A stretch of DNA of 64,000 bases from GCA-2733415 sp965178635 (lineage in GTDB: Bacteria > Bacteroidota > Bacteroidia > Flavobacteriales > Flavobacteriaceae). The stretch lies in NCBI GenBank assembly GCA_965178635.1, contig CBCXVT010000023.1, forward strand, positions 1 through 64,000, given 5' to 3'. Each line of letters starts with the position of its first letter. Positions within the stretch are counted from its first letter, which is position 1. The position numbers were made by a program, and so were the translations under genes. Below the pieces are notes generated by a model that was not told where the DNA came from, did not search any database, and worked only from the letters and a program-made list of their open reading frames with translations. Positions 43,594 through 52,682 of the stretch are shown here, piece after piece.

Positions 43594-45222
43594 TTATACT
43601 TGAATAACACCCATGTTAAATGGTTTTTCAATAGGAGCGTGGTCTGCAGCTTCTATACCCATAGAAATCCACTTACGTGTATCAAGTGGATTAATTACAG
43701 CATCTGTCCAAATTCTAGATGCTGCATAATATGGTGATATTTGATTATCGTAACGGGCTTTAATAGTATTGAAAAGTTCTGCTTCTTTTTCAGGTGTAAT
43801 CTCTTCACCTTGTTTTTTTAATGATGCAGTTTCTATTTGTAGTAAAACTTTTGCTGCAGAGTTTCCACTCATTACAGCTAGATTAGCACTTGGCCAAGCA
43901 AAAATTAATCGAGGGTCATAAGCTTTACCACACATGGCATAATTACCTGCGCCATATGAGTTACCAATGACAACAGTAAACTTAGGTACTACAGAGTTAC
44001 TTACGGCATTAACCATTTTTGCGCCATCTTTAATGATGCCACCATGTTCGGACTTACTTCCAACCATAAATCCAGTAACATCTTGTAAGAATACTAAAGG
44101 GATTTTCTTTTGGTTACAATTGGCAATAAAACGAGTGGCCTTGTCAGCAGAGTCTGAATATATCACTCCGCCAAATTGCATTTCACCTTTTTTGGTTTTT
44201 ACTAATTTTCGCTGATTTGCAACTATACCTACTGCCCAACCATCAATTCTAGCATAACCTGTAATCAAACTTTGTCCGTAACCAGCTTTGTATTCGTCAA
44301 ATTCAGACTCATCAACCATTCGTTTAATGATTTCCATCATGTCGTATTGTTCAGCTCTTGATTCTGGTAATATTCCGAATATCTCTTCAGGGTTTAATTT
44401 CGGATGCTTAGGTTCTGTTCTGTTGTAGCCAGCTTTATCAAAATCACCAATGCGCCCCATTGTTCTTTTAATAGTGTCTAACGCATCTTTATCATCTTTT
44501 GCTTTATAGTCCGTCACACCAGAAATTTCACAGTGTGTTGTTGCGCCACCAAGAGTTTCGTTATCAATCGTTTCTCCAATTGCAGCTTTTACTAGATAAC
44601 TTCCTGCTAAAAAGATACTTCCGGTTTTATCAACTATCATCGCTTCGTCGGCCATAATTGGTAAATAAGCACCACCAGCAACACAACTTCCCATTACAGC
44701 TGCAATTTGTGTAATGCCCATACTACTCATTACTGCATTATTTCTAAAAATTCTTCCGAAGTGCTCTTTGTCAGGGAAAATTTCATCTTGCATAGGCAAG
44801 TAAACTCCTGCGCTATCAACTAAATATATAATTGGTAATTTATTCTCGATAGATATTTCTTGAGCTCTTAAGTTTTTTTTCGCTGTAATTGGGAACCAAG
44901 CACCTGCTTTTACGGTAGCATCGTTTGCTACAACTATACATTGCTTACCTTCTACGTAACCAATTTTAACAACTACACCAGCAGATGGACATCCGCCGTG
45001 CTCTTCGTACATGTCTTCTCCAGCAAACGCTCCAATTTCTATCGAGGGTTTTTTCTTATCTAACAAATAATCGATTCGTTCACGTGCAGTCATTTTACCT
45101 TTTGAATGATGCTTGTCAATTCTTTTTTGACCTCCACCAAGTTTTACTTTGGCAAAACGTTGTTTTAAATCTGAAAGTAATAATTTATTGTAGTCCTCGT
45201 TTTTATTGAATTGTATGTCCAT
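43594..45222 (-). CDS. Acyl-CoA carboxylase carboxyltransferase subunit, methylcrotonoyl-CoA type
   Basis: The 542-residue protein is a biotin-dependent carboxyltransferase. The N-terminal half has YLVDSAGVYLPMQDEIFPD and VMGSCVAGGAYLPIMADEA; the C-terminal half has QDVTGFMVGSKSEHGGIIK and IGNSYGAGNYAMCGKAYDP. These signatures match the beta subunit of 3-methylcrotonoyl-CoA carboxylase in leucine breakdown better than propionyl-CoA carboxylase. No biotin carboxylase/BCCP alpha subunit is nearby, so the partner must be elsewhere. Substrate is inferred from sequence pattern only. Confidence 0.85.
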   Translation of the reverse strand: MDIQFNKNEDYNKLLLSDLKQRFAKVKLGGGQKRIDKHHSKGKMTARERIDYLLDKKKPSIEIGAFAGEDMYEEHGGCPSAGVVVKIGYVEGKQCIVVANDATVKAGAWFPITAKKNLRAQEISIENKLPIIYLVDSAGVYLPMQDEIFPDKEHFGRIFRNNAVMSSMGITQIAAVMGSCVAGGAYLPIMADEAMIVDKTGSIFLAGSYLVKAAIGETIDNETLGGATTHCEISGVTDYKAKDDKDALDTIKRTMGRIGDFDKAGYNRTEPKHPKLNPEEIFGILPESRAEQYDMMEIIKRMVDESEFDEYKAGYGQSLITGYARIDGWAVGIVANQRKLVKTKKGEMQFGGVIYSDSADKATRFIANCNQKKIPLVFLQDVTGFMVGSKSEHGGIIKDGAKMVNAVSNSVVPKFTVVIGNSYGAGNYAMCGKAYDPRLIFAWPSANLAVMSGNSAAKVLLQIETASLKKQGEEITPEKEAELFNTIKARYDNQISPYYAASRIWTDAVINPLDTRKWISMGIEAADHAPIEKPFNMGVIQV

Positions 45223-45296
45223 TTGTATCGTTAAATTGGAGTGCTAATGTACAAACTTAATTCCCTAAAATCAATAGTGAATCAATTATATGGAGG

Positions 45297-45319
45297 CCTA
45301 GGTATTATTTTCCTAGGTA
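45297..45319 (+). promoter_or_regulatory. Duplicated CCTAGGTA, likely MarR operator
   Basis: CCTAGGTA occurs at 45297-45304 and 45312-45319, 15 bases apart, each centred on the palindrome CCTAGG. The pair overlies the -33 region of the osmC promoter, so binding would block polymerase. Confidence 0.5.
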
Positions 45320-45336
45320 AATAATTTTTTTTATTG

Positions 45337-45344
45337 TAAATTTG
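45337..45344 (+). promoter_or_regulatory. -7 promoter box of the osmC operon
   Basis: TAAATTTG matches TAnnTTTG, 15 bases before the ATG at 45360. No TTG at N19, which suits a regulated promoter. Confidence 0.55.
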
Positions 45345-45359
45345 TATAAAATAATAGGA

Positions 45360-45770
45360 ATGGAATTTAAAACAGTTACATCGAAAACAGTATTATCTAC
45401 AAATGGCTATAAAGCAAAAGCCGCATCTAGATGTCATAACTTAAATATGGATTGGTCGGTTGATGAAGGAGGGGAAGATTCAGCAGCAACACCAGTAGAA
45501 TATTTATTAGCTGCGATTGGTGGTTGTGTAAGTATGACTTTACGTGTGTTTGCAAATCACAAAAAATGGGATTTAGGAGAAATAACTGTCAATGTTATTC
45601 AGAAGAAAAAACTTACAGTAGAAGGTGTAATTACTTACGTAGTTGAGGAAATTTCATTTGAGAAAGAAATTTCTAGTGAGCAAAAGGTTAAGCTATTGGC
45701 TATGGCAGAAAAATGTCCAGTAGCACAATTATTAAAAAATGAAACTAAAATTAATTCAAAAATAATTTAA
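45360..45770 (+). CDS. OsmC-family peroxiredoxin-like protein
   Basis: The 136-residue protein has the OsmC/Ohr fold. The first reactive Cys is in PVEYLLAAIGGCVSMTLRV, the second in MAEKCPVAQLLKNET. Members reduce organic hydroperoxides with a Cys pair. An in-frame upstream start at 45342 lies within the promoter, so the ATG at 45360 is used. It is the first gene of a four-gene unit with 3-base gaps, containing an FMN reductase, a MarR regulator and a pirin. Confidence 0.88.
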   Translation: MEFKTVTSKTVLSTNGYKAKAASRCHNLNMDWSVDEGGEDSAATPVEYLLAAIGGCVSMTLRVFANHKKWDLGEITVNVIQKKKLTVEGVITYVVEEISFEKEISSEQKVKLLAMAEKCPVAQLLKNETKINSKII

Positions 45771-45773
45771 CAC

Positions 45774-46307
45774 ATGAAAAAAATTATAGCAATAGGAGGA
45801 AGTAATAGTATAAACTCAATTAATAAAACATTAGCGGTTTATACAGCAAAATTATCCAAAAACACTGTAGTAAAAGAATTAGATTTAAATGATTATAAAT
45901 TACCGCTTTACGGTATTGATTTAGAAAATGAAAACGGAATACCACAAGACGCTCATAATTTATTAAACGAAATAAAGGAAGCTGACGGAATTGTATTGTC
46001 TTTAGCAGAGCATAATGGCGCATATAGTACTGCTTTTAAAAATGCTTTTGATTGGATGTCACGTATTGATGGCAAATTATGGTCAGAAAAACCAATGCTT
46101 TTATTGGCAACATCTCCTGGGGCTAGGGGTGGAGCTACTGTATTAGATATTGCGAAAAATAGATTTCCTTATATGGGAGGAAATGTTATTGAGGCAATAT
46201 CATTTCCATCATTTTTTGATAATTTCAAAGACAATACAATCATTGATAATACATTAAAAGTGTTGGTTGAAAAGGCAGTTGTAAAACTGGAAAATCATAT
46301 AAAATAA
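45774..46307 (+). CDS. NADPH-dependent FMN reductase
   Basis: The 177-residue flavodoxin-fold protein has the phosphate loop GGSNSINSINKTL at residues 8-20, the FMN-binding AEHNGAYSTAFKNAFDW near 80 and the motif TSPGARGG near 113. It is related to ArsH/chromate and quinone reductases. With OsmC, MarR and pirin around it, a role in detoxifying quinones or electrophiles is plausible. Confidence 0.88.
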   Translation: MKKIIAIGGSNSINSINKTLAVYTAKLSKNTVVKELDLNDYKLPLYGIDLENENGIPQDAHNLLNEIKEADGIVLSLAEHNGAYSTAFKNAFDWMSRIDGKLWSEKPMLLLATSPGARGGATVLDIAKNRFPYMGGNVIEAISFPSFFDNFKDNTIIDNTLKVLVEKAVVKLENHIK

Positions 46308-46310
46308 ACT

Positions 46311-46748
46311 ATGGGAGATATTTCAAAAGACATACAGTCAAATTTTCCTTCTGAAAAAGTAAAAGCATTAATCAATATTAAATATACATCAAATTGGTTA
46401 TTACATAATGAGGTTCTTTTTTTTAAGCCTTACGGTATTTCCCCTCAACAATACAATATATTAAGAATATTAAGAGGAGCTGGTGAAGCGATTAAAGCCC
46501 AGTTGGTTAAAGAACGTATGATTGAACGATCTCCTAACACAACTCGCTTGTTGGATAAGTTATTTGATAAGAAATTAATAAACCGTCATCGTTGTGAAAT
46601 GGATAGAAGAGTGGTTTATATTGAAATATCTCAGAAAGGTTTGTTGCTTCTCTCCGAAATTGATGTTGCTGAAAAATTAGATTTTCTGAGTAATATCTCT
46701 GAAGAAGAAGCGAAATGCTTAAGTGATTTATTGGATAAAATAAGGTAG
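46311..46748 (+). CDS. MarR-family transcriptional regulator
   Basis: The 145-residue protein has a winged helix-turn-helix: helices PQQYNILRILRGAG and AQLVKERMIERSPNTTRLLDKL, wing NRHRCEMDRRVVYIEIS. The single Cys near residue 101 (HRCEMD) could be a redox sensor. It lies third in its operon, so negative autoregulation is likely, with the CCTAGGTA pair upstream as the operator. Confidence 0.9.
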   Translation: MGDISKDIQSNFPSEKVKALINIKYTSNWLLHNEVLFFKPYGISPQQYNILRILRGAGEAIKAQLVKERMIERSPNTTRLLDKLFDKKLINRHRCEMDRRVVYIEISQKGLLLLSEIDVAEKLDFLSNISEEEAKCLSDLLDKIR

Positions 46749-46750
46749 CT

Positions 46751-47623
46751 ATGGAGTTAAATACAATTAAACATATAGGAAAAAGTGAATTAGTTAATAT
46801 GGGACCAATTCAGTTGCATCAACCAATACCTTCAACACGTATTGAGTCAGCTGATCCGTTTATATTGTTGCACCATTATGGTCCGTATGAAATTAATAGT
46901 GATAATAATCCGTTTGATTTGGGGCCTCACCCACATAGAGGGTTTGAACCAATAACTTTCTTAATTCAAGGAGAACAATTACATAGAGACTCTTTAGGTA
47001 ATGAAAGTGTGGTCAAGTCTGGAGATGTACAATGGACTACGGCAGGGCGAGGCATCATACATTCTGAAGGTCCAACAAAAACTTTTGTTGAAAAAGGAGG
47101 AACTTTAGAAGGGATACAATTATGGTTAAATTTACCATCAGAAAAGAAAATGATGCAGCCAAAGTATCAACATTTAGTTTCTAATGAAATTAATAAGATT
47201 TCTTTTGATGACGATAAGGTACTTGTGCAATTAATAACTGGAGAGTTGAGTAATAAAGAAGGGAAAATTACAACACAAACTCCTGTAAATGCCTTTATGA
47301 TTGATCTTGAGTTAAATGGTGAATTATTGATTCCGATAAAGCAATCGCATCAATCGATATTGTATTTGTTAAATGGAGCTGTTACGGTAAACAACAAGGT
47401 GAATTTAAGATATGCAGAAGATCAGATTATTCAATTTAATCAAGATGGTGATCATATAAAGATTTTTGCTAATGAAAAAAGTAAGGTGTTATTTCTATCT
47501 GGTGAACCTTTAAAAGAAACTGTTGCAACGTATGGGCCATATGTAATGAATACGCAAACAGAATTGCTAGAAGCAATGAGAGATTATCAACAGGGAAAAA
47601 TGGGGTTTTTGCCTAGTGTGTAA
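46751..47623 (+). CDS. Pirin-family protein
   Basis: The 290-residue bicupin has the pirin N-domain with metal ligands in DLGPHPHRGFEPITFL, HRDSLGNES and TAGRGIIHSEGP, three His and a Glu as usual. The C-terminal cupin ends AMRDYQQGKMG. Some pirins are quercetinases or redox sensors. It is the last gene of the osmC unit, two bases after marR. Confidence 0.9.
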   Translation: MELNTIKHIGKSELVNMGPIQLHQPIPSTRIESADPFILLHHYGPYEINSDNNPFDLGPHPHRGFEPITFLIQGEQLHRDSLGNESVVKSGDVQWTTAGRGIIHSEGPTKTFVEKGGTLEGIQLWLNLPSEKKMMQPKYQHLVSNEINKISFDDDKVLVQLITGELSNKEGKITTQTPVNAFMIDLELNGELLIPIKQSHQSILYLLNGAVTVNNKVNLRYAEDQIIQFNQDGDHIKIFANEKSKVLFLSGEPLKETVATYGPYVMNTQTELLEAMRDYQQGKMGFLPSV

Positions 47624-47696
47624 TCTAATATATTATGCAGGAATAATAGTTGGTATCTGTTTGTATAGTAGAGTTTTAGAAGATTTGTGAATAAGC

Positions 47697-47726
47697 TTGT
47701 TTTATTGTGAAATTTTGTTACATTTG
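47697..47726 (+). promoter_or_regulatory. Consensus promoter of a candidate small RNA
   Basis: TTG at 47697-47699, exactly 19 bases, then TACATTTG at 47719-47726 match TTG-N19-TAnnTTTG. No CDS follows for 180 bases. Confidence 0.65.
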
Positions 47727-47732
47727 AACTTT

Positions 47733-47804
47733 AGTTAATTAAACTCAGAGAATTACGATAAAATTGTATCCCCAAAAAACAATTTATCACTCTGAGTTTT
47801 TTTT
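47733..47804 (+). ncRNA. Candidate small RNA of about 72 nt
   Basis: Transcription from the promoter at 47697-47726 would start near 47733. The RNA would fold into an outer 10-bp helix (AAACTCAGAG at 47741-47750 with CTCTGAGTTT at 47790-47799) and an inner helix (AAATTGT at 47761 with ACAATTT at 47779, extendable to 10 bp with one bulge). The apical loop is C-rich, ATCCCCAAAAA. Eight T after the outer helix make the terminator. It is not a protein gene and not a family I can name; the unpaired CCCC could pair with G-rich targets. Confidence 0.5.
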
Positions 47805-47905
47805 ATGTCAAGAAACGAAATAGAATTTCTTTAGTTTATAACGTGTATTCCCTTTTATATAATGAAATAATCACGATATTTGCTATTCTAAAAAAATAAG
47901 TAATT

Positions 47906-49597
47906 ATGTCTGACGATAAGAAAATTATATTTTCAATGACTGGCGTTACCAAAACGTTCAAGTCTGCAAATACACCGGTTTTAAAAAATATATATTTAAG
48001 TTTTTTTTATGGAGCTAAAATAGGAATCTTAGGTCTCAACGGTTCGGGTAAATCTACTTTACTAAAAATCATTGCAGGAATCGATACTAATTTTCAGGGA
48101 GATGTCACTTCTGATAAAGAATTTACAACGGGTTATTTAGAGCAAGAACCAAAGTTAGATCCTGAAAAAACTGTTCTTGAAGTAGTAAAAGAAGGTGCTG
48201 CTGCAACAGTTGCAATTCTTGAAGAATACAATAAAATCAACGATATGTTTGGTTTAGAAGAGGTGTATTCTGATGCTGATAAAATGGATAAGTTAATGGC
48301 GCGTCAAGCAGTTTTACAAGATGAAATTGACGCGGCTAACGCTTGGGAGCTTGATACTAAACTTGAAATTGCTATGGATGCCTTACGTACACCAGATAGT
48401 GATAAGAAGATAGGAGTATTATCTGGAGGTGAAAAGCGTCGTGTAGCATTATGTCGTCTACTTTTACAAGAACCTGATGTATTATTATTAGATGAACCTA
48501 CCAACCACTTAGATGCAGAATCTGTACATTGGTTAGAGCAGCATTTGGCTCAGTATAAAGGAACAGTAATTGCTGTAACGCATGATAGATATTTCTTAGA
48601 TAATATTGCAGGATGGATTTTGGAATTGGATAGAGGAGAAGGGATTCCTTGGAAAGGAAATTATTCATCTTGGTTAGATCAAAAATCTAAACGTATGGCT
48701 CAGGAGTCTAAAACAGCATCTAAGCGTCAAAAAACATTAGAACGAGAGCTGGAATGGGTACAACAAGGAGCTAAAGGGCGTCAAACAAAACAGAAAGCAC
48801 GTTTAAAGAACTATGATAAGTTAATGAGTCAAGATCAAAAACAACTTGACGAAAAATTAGAAATCTACATTCCAAATGGGCCTCGTTTAGGAACAAATGT
48901 TATTGAGGCTTCTGGTGTTAGTAAAGCATTTGACGATAAATTATTATATGATGATTTAAATTTTAATTTGCCTCAAGCTGGAATTGTTGGAGTTGTTGGA
49001 CCAAACGGTGCAGGTAAAACTACTATTTTCAGGATGATTATGGGTGAAGAAACTCCAGATAAAGGGGAGTTTAATGTAGGAGAAACTGCTAAAATTGCAT
49101 ATGTTGATCAGGCGCATTCAAACATAGATCCAGAAAAAACTATCTGGCAAAACTTTAGTGGTGAGCAAGAATTGGTTTTAATGGGAGGTAAAGAAGTTAA
49201 TTCTAGAGCCTACTTAAGTCGTTTTAATTTTTCTGGTAGCGAGCAAAATAAAAAAGTGAGTTTACTATCGGGTGGTGAACGTAATCGTTTACACTTGGCA
49301 ATGACTTTAAAAGAAGAAGGGAATGTCTTGTTGTTAGATGAACCTACTAATGATTTAGATGTAAATACACTAAGAGCATTAGAAGAAGGTTTAGAAAATT
49401 TTGCAGGTTGTGCTGTAGTAATTTCTCACGATAGGTGGTTTTTAGATAGAATTTGTACGCATATTTTAGCTTTCGAAGGAAATTCTGAAGTGTATTTCTT
49501 TGAAGGAGGGTATTCAGAATATGAAGAAAATAAAAAGAAACGTCTTGGTGGTGATTTAATGCCAAAACGAATAAAATATAAGAAGCTAGTCAGATAG
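47906..49597 (+). CDS. ettA: Energy-dependent translational throttle protein EttA (ABC-F)
   Basis: The 563-residue protein has two ABC domains. First Walker A GLNGSGKST near residue 44 and signature LSGGEKRRVALCRLL near 173; second Walker A GPNGAGKTT near 364 and signature LSGGERNRLHLAMTL near 455. Between them is the basic tRNA-interaction linker with a Lys/Arg-rich coiled coil (WVQQGAKGRQTKQKARLKNY). It gates translation elongation at the ribosomal E site. It is close to full EttA length (555 in E. coli). Confidence 0.93.
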   Translation: MSDDKKIIFSMTGVTKTFKSANTPVLKNIYLSFFYGAKIGILGLNGSGKSTLLKIIAGIDTNFQGDVTSDKEFTTGYLEQEPKLDPEKTVLEVVKEGAAATVAILEEYNKINDMFGLEEVYSDADKMDKLMARQAVLQDEIDAANAWELDTKLEIAMDALRTPDSDKKIGVLSGGEKRRVALCRLLLQEPDVLLLDEPTNHLDAESVHWLEQHLAQYKGTVIAVTHDRYFLDNIAGWILELDRGEGIPWKGNYSSWLDQKSKRMAQESKTASKRQKTLERELEWVQQGAKGRQTKQKARLKNYDKLMSQDQKQLDEKLEIYIPNGPRLGTNVIEASGVSKAFDDKLLYDDLNFNLPQAGIVGVVGPNGAGKTTIFRMIMGEETPDKGEFNVGETAKIAYVDQAHSNIDPEKTIWQNFSGEQELVLMGGKEVNSRAYLSRFNFSGSEQNKKVSLLSGGERNRLHLAMTLKEEGNVLLLDEPTNDLDVNTLRALEEGLENFAGCAVVISHDRWFLDRICTHILAFEGNSEVYFFEGGYSEYEENKKKRLGGDLMPKRIKYKKLVR

Positions 49598-49608
49598 TTG
49601 ATTGTAAT

Positions 49609-49656
49609 AACAGATAAAAAAGGGCGATATTTAAATATCGCCCTTTTTTATCTGTT
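49609..49656. terminator. Perfect 48-base palindromic bidirectional terminator
   Basis: Two 24-base arms (core AAAGGGCGATATTT/AAATATCGCCCTTT) are exact reverse complements. It separates ettA from the convergent crp-type gene. Confidence 0.92.
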
Positions 49657-50232
49657 TTACTTTTCTTTTAATCCTTTTCTAATTCTGCTCAATTGTATAG
49701 GGGTGATTCCTAAGTATGATGCAATTTGATATTGTGGTATCAAATCTTCTATACCTTTAAGACGATTTATGAGGCTTAAATAGCGTTCTTTAGCATCTTT
49801 TGTACCAAGGCTAATAACGGTTTTTTCAAGTTTGATATAAGCGTGCTCTAACATTTTAATTTCAAACTTCATTAAAGCTGGGTATTGTGCATAAAGTTTT
49901 TGAACTTCTTTGTGTTCTGATCTAATGATTTCACAATCAGTTAATGTTTCGTATACGTATGAAGATGGTTGGTTTTTAATCATGTCAGACATTGGTCTGC
50001 AAAACTGATTATCAGTATAAATTTCTCTAGTGAAAATTTTCCCTTTTTTAGTTTCTGTAGTCGTTCTTACAACTCCAGAAACAATAAAAAAAACATATTT
50101 TGATTCGTCGCCAACATCACACAATATAGTGTTTGCGTCACATTTAAAATGTTTCAAATGAGGTGAAACCAATTCAAATGCTTCTCTTGAAATAGGAGTT
50201 ATGTTGTTTGAAAATTGATATAAAATCTCCAT
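49657..50232 (-). CDS. Crp/Fnr-family transcriptional regulator
   Basis: The 191-residue protein has a cyclic-nucleotide-binding-like beta roll at about 20-120 (ESKYVFFIVSGVVRTT) and a C-terminal helix-turn-helix (YQIASYLGITPIQLSRIRKGL). It lacks Fnr cysteine clusters. Such regulators are common in flavobacteria with unknown effector. It is the last gene of the minus-strand run starting at tsaD, 65 bases after the methyltransferase gene. Confidence 0.87.
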   Translation of the reverse strand: MEILYQFSNNITPISREAFELVSPHLKHFKCDANTILCDVGDESKYVFFIVSGVVRTTTETKKGKIFTREIYTDNQFCRPMSDMIKNQPSSYVYETLTDCEIIRSEHKEVQKLYAQYPALMKFEIKMLEHAYIKLEKTVISLGTKDAKERYLSLINRLKGIEDLIPQYQIASYLGITPIQLSRIRKGLKEK

Positions 50233-50297
50233 TTACGTTATAGTTTGTCTTTAGTTGTTTATTTAAAATAATGTTAAATATAGTGATATTTGTAAAA

Positions 50298-51482
50298 TTA
50301 ACAAATGATAATTTTTGAACAAATCAGTACTATTTTATTTAGATTTTTATCTGTTGTAAAAAACAAATATAGATTACCTCCATCTTTTAATTGGAGTTCT
50401 TTTCTGATATTTGCTACTGTTTTCGGGAAGTTGCGTGTAGTGACATTGACTTTCAGGTTTTTAAAACGTTTTTTTAGGTTTTTCTTGTTGAAAGGAATAA
50501 TCTCGAGTATTTCAAAAGTTCTACCAGGAAAACCTTTTAATTCTTCTGAGGTGTATAAGTGTGAGTGTTGTTGTAATTTATCAAGCTTATAATGTATTGC
50601 AAGTTCAGAAAAACCACCAGATTTTAAAATTGCTGAATTAGGTTCGTATAGATATTTTTTTGGTAAATCGTAATTTGGAATACAACTTTTAAATGCTGTG
50701 AACTGAAATTGATCTTTTGTGTTGTTTGTAATGTTTATTGTTTTGATAGTTACATCACCTAAAAATTTGTGCTCTAGAATAAATAATAATTCTTTCACAT
50801 CATTTTTAACTGCAACAACATGTATTTCTTTGACATGTTTTAATTCACGAATTCCGTTTTTTAAATCGAGTAGAGGAGATGTTTTTATTAAGATGTTTTT
50901 AGATTTTCTAAAAAGTAAGTCTATATGTTCAGGAACATTTGGTAAACAATCATTCAGTAAAAATACTTTTCCTTTTAGATCATGTCGTCTTGATGGGTCA
51001 ATATAAATCCAATCATACGTTTCTGTAGTGTTTTTTATATATGAAATTCCATCAGTTGCAACACATGTAATGTTTTCACATTTTAATTTTGAGTAATTGT
51101 GTTTTACAATTTCAGAGAGGTTAAGATTGATTTCGCAATGTGTAACTTCTGATACTTTTTTCGCAAAATAAAAACAGTCAATTCCAAAACCACCAGTAAG
51201 GTCAATTAATCTATTTCCAGAAATTAATTCGGCTTTATATGTGGCAGTTTGTTCAGAAGAAGTTTGTTCAATATTTAGTTTGTTAGGGTAGTATATTTCA
51301 GTAGTTTTATACCAATGGGGTAGCTTATTCTTGCATCGAATTCTAGCTTCAATTTGTTCAACTAATTCTTGTTGACTAACATCAGGGAAAATACTCTTTT
51401 TAAGAAGTAGTGACGAAATGTCAGTATTGTTTTGTTTTTTTATAAAAACCTGTATATCAGGATTTAATATATTTTTGTTCAA
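50298..51482 (-). CDS. Class I SAM methyltransferase with THUMP-like domain
   Basis: The 394-residue protein has a SAM-binding motif LIDLTGGFGIDCFYFA near residue 90 and a motif YDWIYIDPSRRHDLKGK near 155, as in RNA or DNA methyltransferases with a D/N-PP-like loop. The C-terminal part (GRTFEILEIIPFNKKNLKKR, NVTTRNFPKTVANIRKEL) matches the THUMP-like domain family. Target RNA is unknown. Its neighbours tsaD, rsmE and a SpoU methylase suggest RNA modification. Confidence 0.8.
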   Translation of the reverse strand: MNKNILNPDIQVFIKKQNNTDISSLLLKKSIFPDVSQQELVEQIEARIRCKNKLPHWYKTTEIYYPNKLNIEQTSSEQTATYKAELISGNRLIDLTGGFGIDCFYFAKKVSEVTHCEINLNLSEIVKHNYSKLKCENITCVATDGISYIKNTTETYDWIYIDPSRRHDLKGKVFLLNDCLPNVPEHIDLLFRKSKNILIKTSPLLDLKNGIRELKHVKEIHVVAVKNDVKELLFILEHKFLGDVTIKTINITNNTKDQFQFTAFKSCIPNYDLPKKYLYEPNSAILKSGGFSELAIHYKLDKLQQHSHLYTSEELKGFPGRTFEILEIIPFNKKNLKKRFKNLKVNVTTRNFPKTVANIRKELQLKDGGNLYLFFTTDKNLNKIVLICSKIIIC

Positions 51483-51535
51483 AGTAAAGATTTATGTTTT
51501 ATGAAGATTGGCTTCAATGATGTATTTTAGAAATA

Positions 51536-52633
51536 TTATAGGTTTTTAGTCATTTTATGCACAATTTTATTACTTGACATAAACTCCTTAGCTATCACTT
51601 TTATTGCGGTGTATGTTGGTACGGCAACAATCATTCCTAGCACTCCAAATAGTAGTCCGCCAATGACTATAATTAAGAAAATTTCTAAAGGATGTGACTT
51701 GACACTATTAGAAAAAATTAGCGGCTGACTTACAAAATTATCAACTAATTGAGCAATGGCATAACCAATCATAACATAAGTCGTTTTGGGTAAAATAACG
51801 GATTGGAAATCATATCCTAAATTACTACTCATTGATAAAACCATCATGATTACTCCACCAATTAATGGACCAACATATGGTATTAGATTTAGTAATGCAC
51901 ATAAAAAAGCAATCACAACTGCATTTTTGATTCCAAATATTAAAAGCACTGTTGTGTAGATGATAAACAAAATGAGTATCTGAAAAACCAATCCAATAAA
52001 ATACCGAGATAATAAGTTTTTAATTTTTTCAAATGATTTTTTCAAACGGCCCTCTTTTTGTGTTGGCGCCAAAATGAGTATACCGTCCTCTAACAACTTG
52101 CTATCTTTTAAAAAGAAAAATGAGATAAATAAAACAGAAAACAAACCGATACTTATGCTTCCTAACATGCTTAAAACAGAATTAAGTAAATCAGGTATTG
52201 CGTTTACATTTAGTTTAGATAGAATGTCTGAATCCTGTAGGGTTTTAAATAAATCAATATTATGTGAACTTAAATAGGTGTTTATTTCTGTAATTAAATG
52301 ATTGAAGTTTGTTTCTAAGACGTTATAATTTAATAGTGCTAAATTTTCTCCTTGACTTTTTATAAGTGGAATAAACATAGCTGCTGTACCGAATAATACA
52401 CTTAGTAAGAAAAGCATAGTTACAACAACAGCAATAGAGTTTTTAAATTTTAGTTTTCTCCTGAGAAATATTGTTATTGGTCGTCCTATTAATGAGACTA
52501 CCCCAGAAATAGCTATATAAACTAATACAGAGCTTATTTTGAACAGAAAGAACAATAATAGTGTAATACCAATAATGATACCTAAAGCTCTTAAAATGCC
52601 GTTACTGATGTCTTTTGTGTTAGTTGAATTCAA
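51536..52633 (-). CDS. AI-2E/PerM-family membrane protein
   Basis: The 365-residue protein has about eight hydrophobic helices and the UPF0118 signatures LNLIPYVGPLIGGVIMM and DNFVSQPLIFSNSVKSHPLEI. This family includes TqsA and Na+/H+-type transporters; substrate cannot be told here. It is in the tsaD-crp run, 49 bases after the TrmH-type gene. Confidence 0.87.
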   Translation of the reverse strand: MNSTNTKDISNGILRALGIIIGITLLLFFLFKISSVLVYIAISGVVSLIGRPITIFLRRKLKFKNSIAVVVTMLFLLSVLFGTAAMFIPLIKSQGENLALLNYNVLETNFNHLITEINTYLSSHNIDLFKTLQDSDILSKLNVNAIPDLLNSVLSMLGSISIGLFSVLFISFFFLKDSKLLEDGILILAPTQKEGRLKKSFEKIKNLLSRYFIGLVFQILILFIIYTTVLLIFGIKNAVVIAFLCALLNLIPYVGPLIGGVIMMVLSMSSNLGYDFQSVILPKTTYVMIGYAIAQLVDNFVSQPLIFSNSVKSHPLEIFLIIVIGGLLFGVLGMIVAVPTYTAIKVIAKEFMSSNKIVHKMTKNL

Positions 52634-52682
52634 TAGGGTGTTAGTTTGTAATTAATAATTTGATTTTTAAAAATAACCAATT

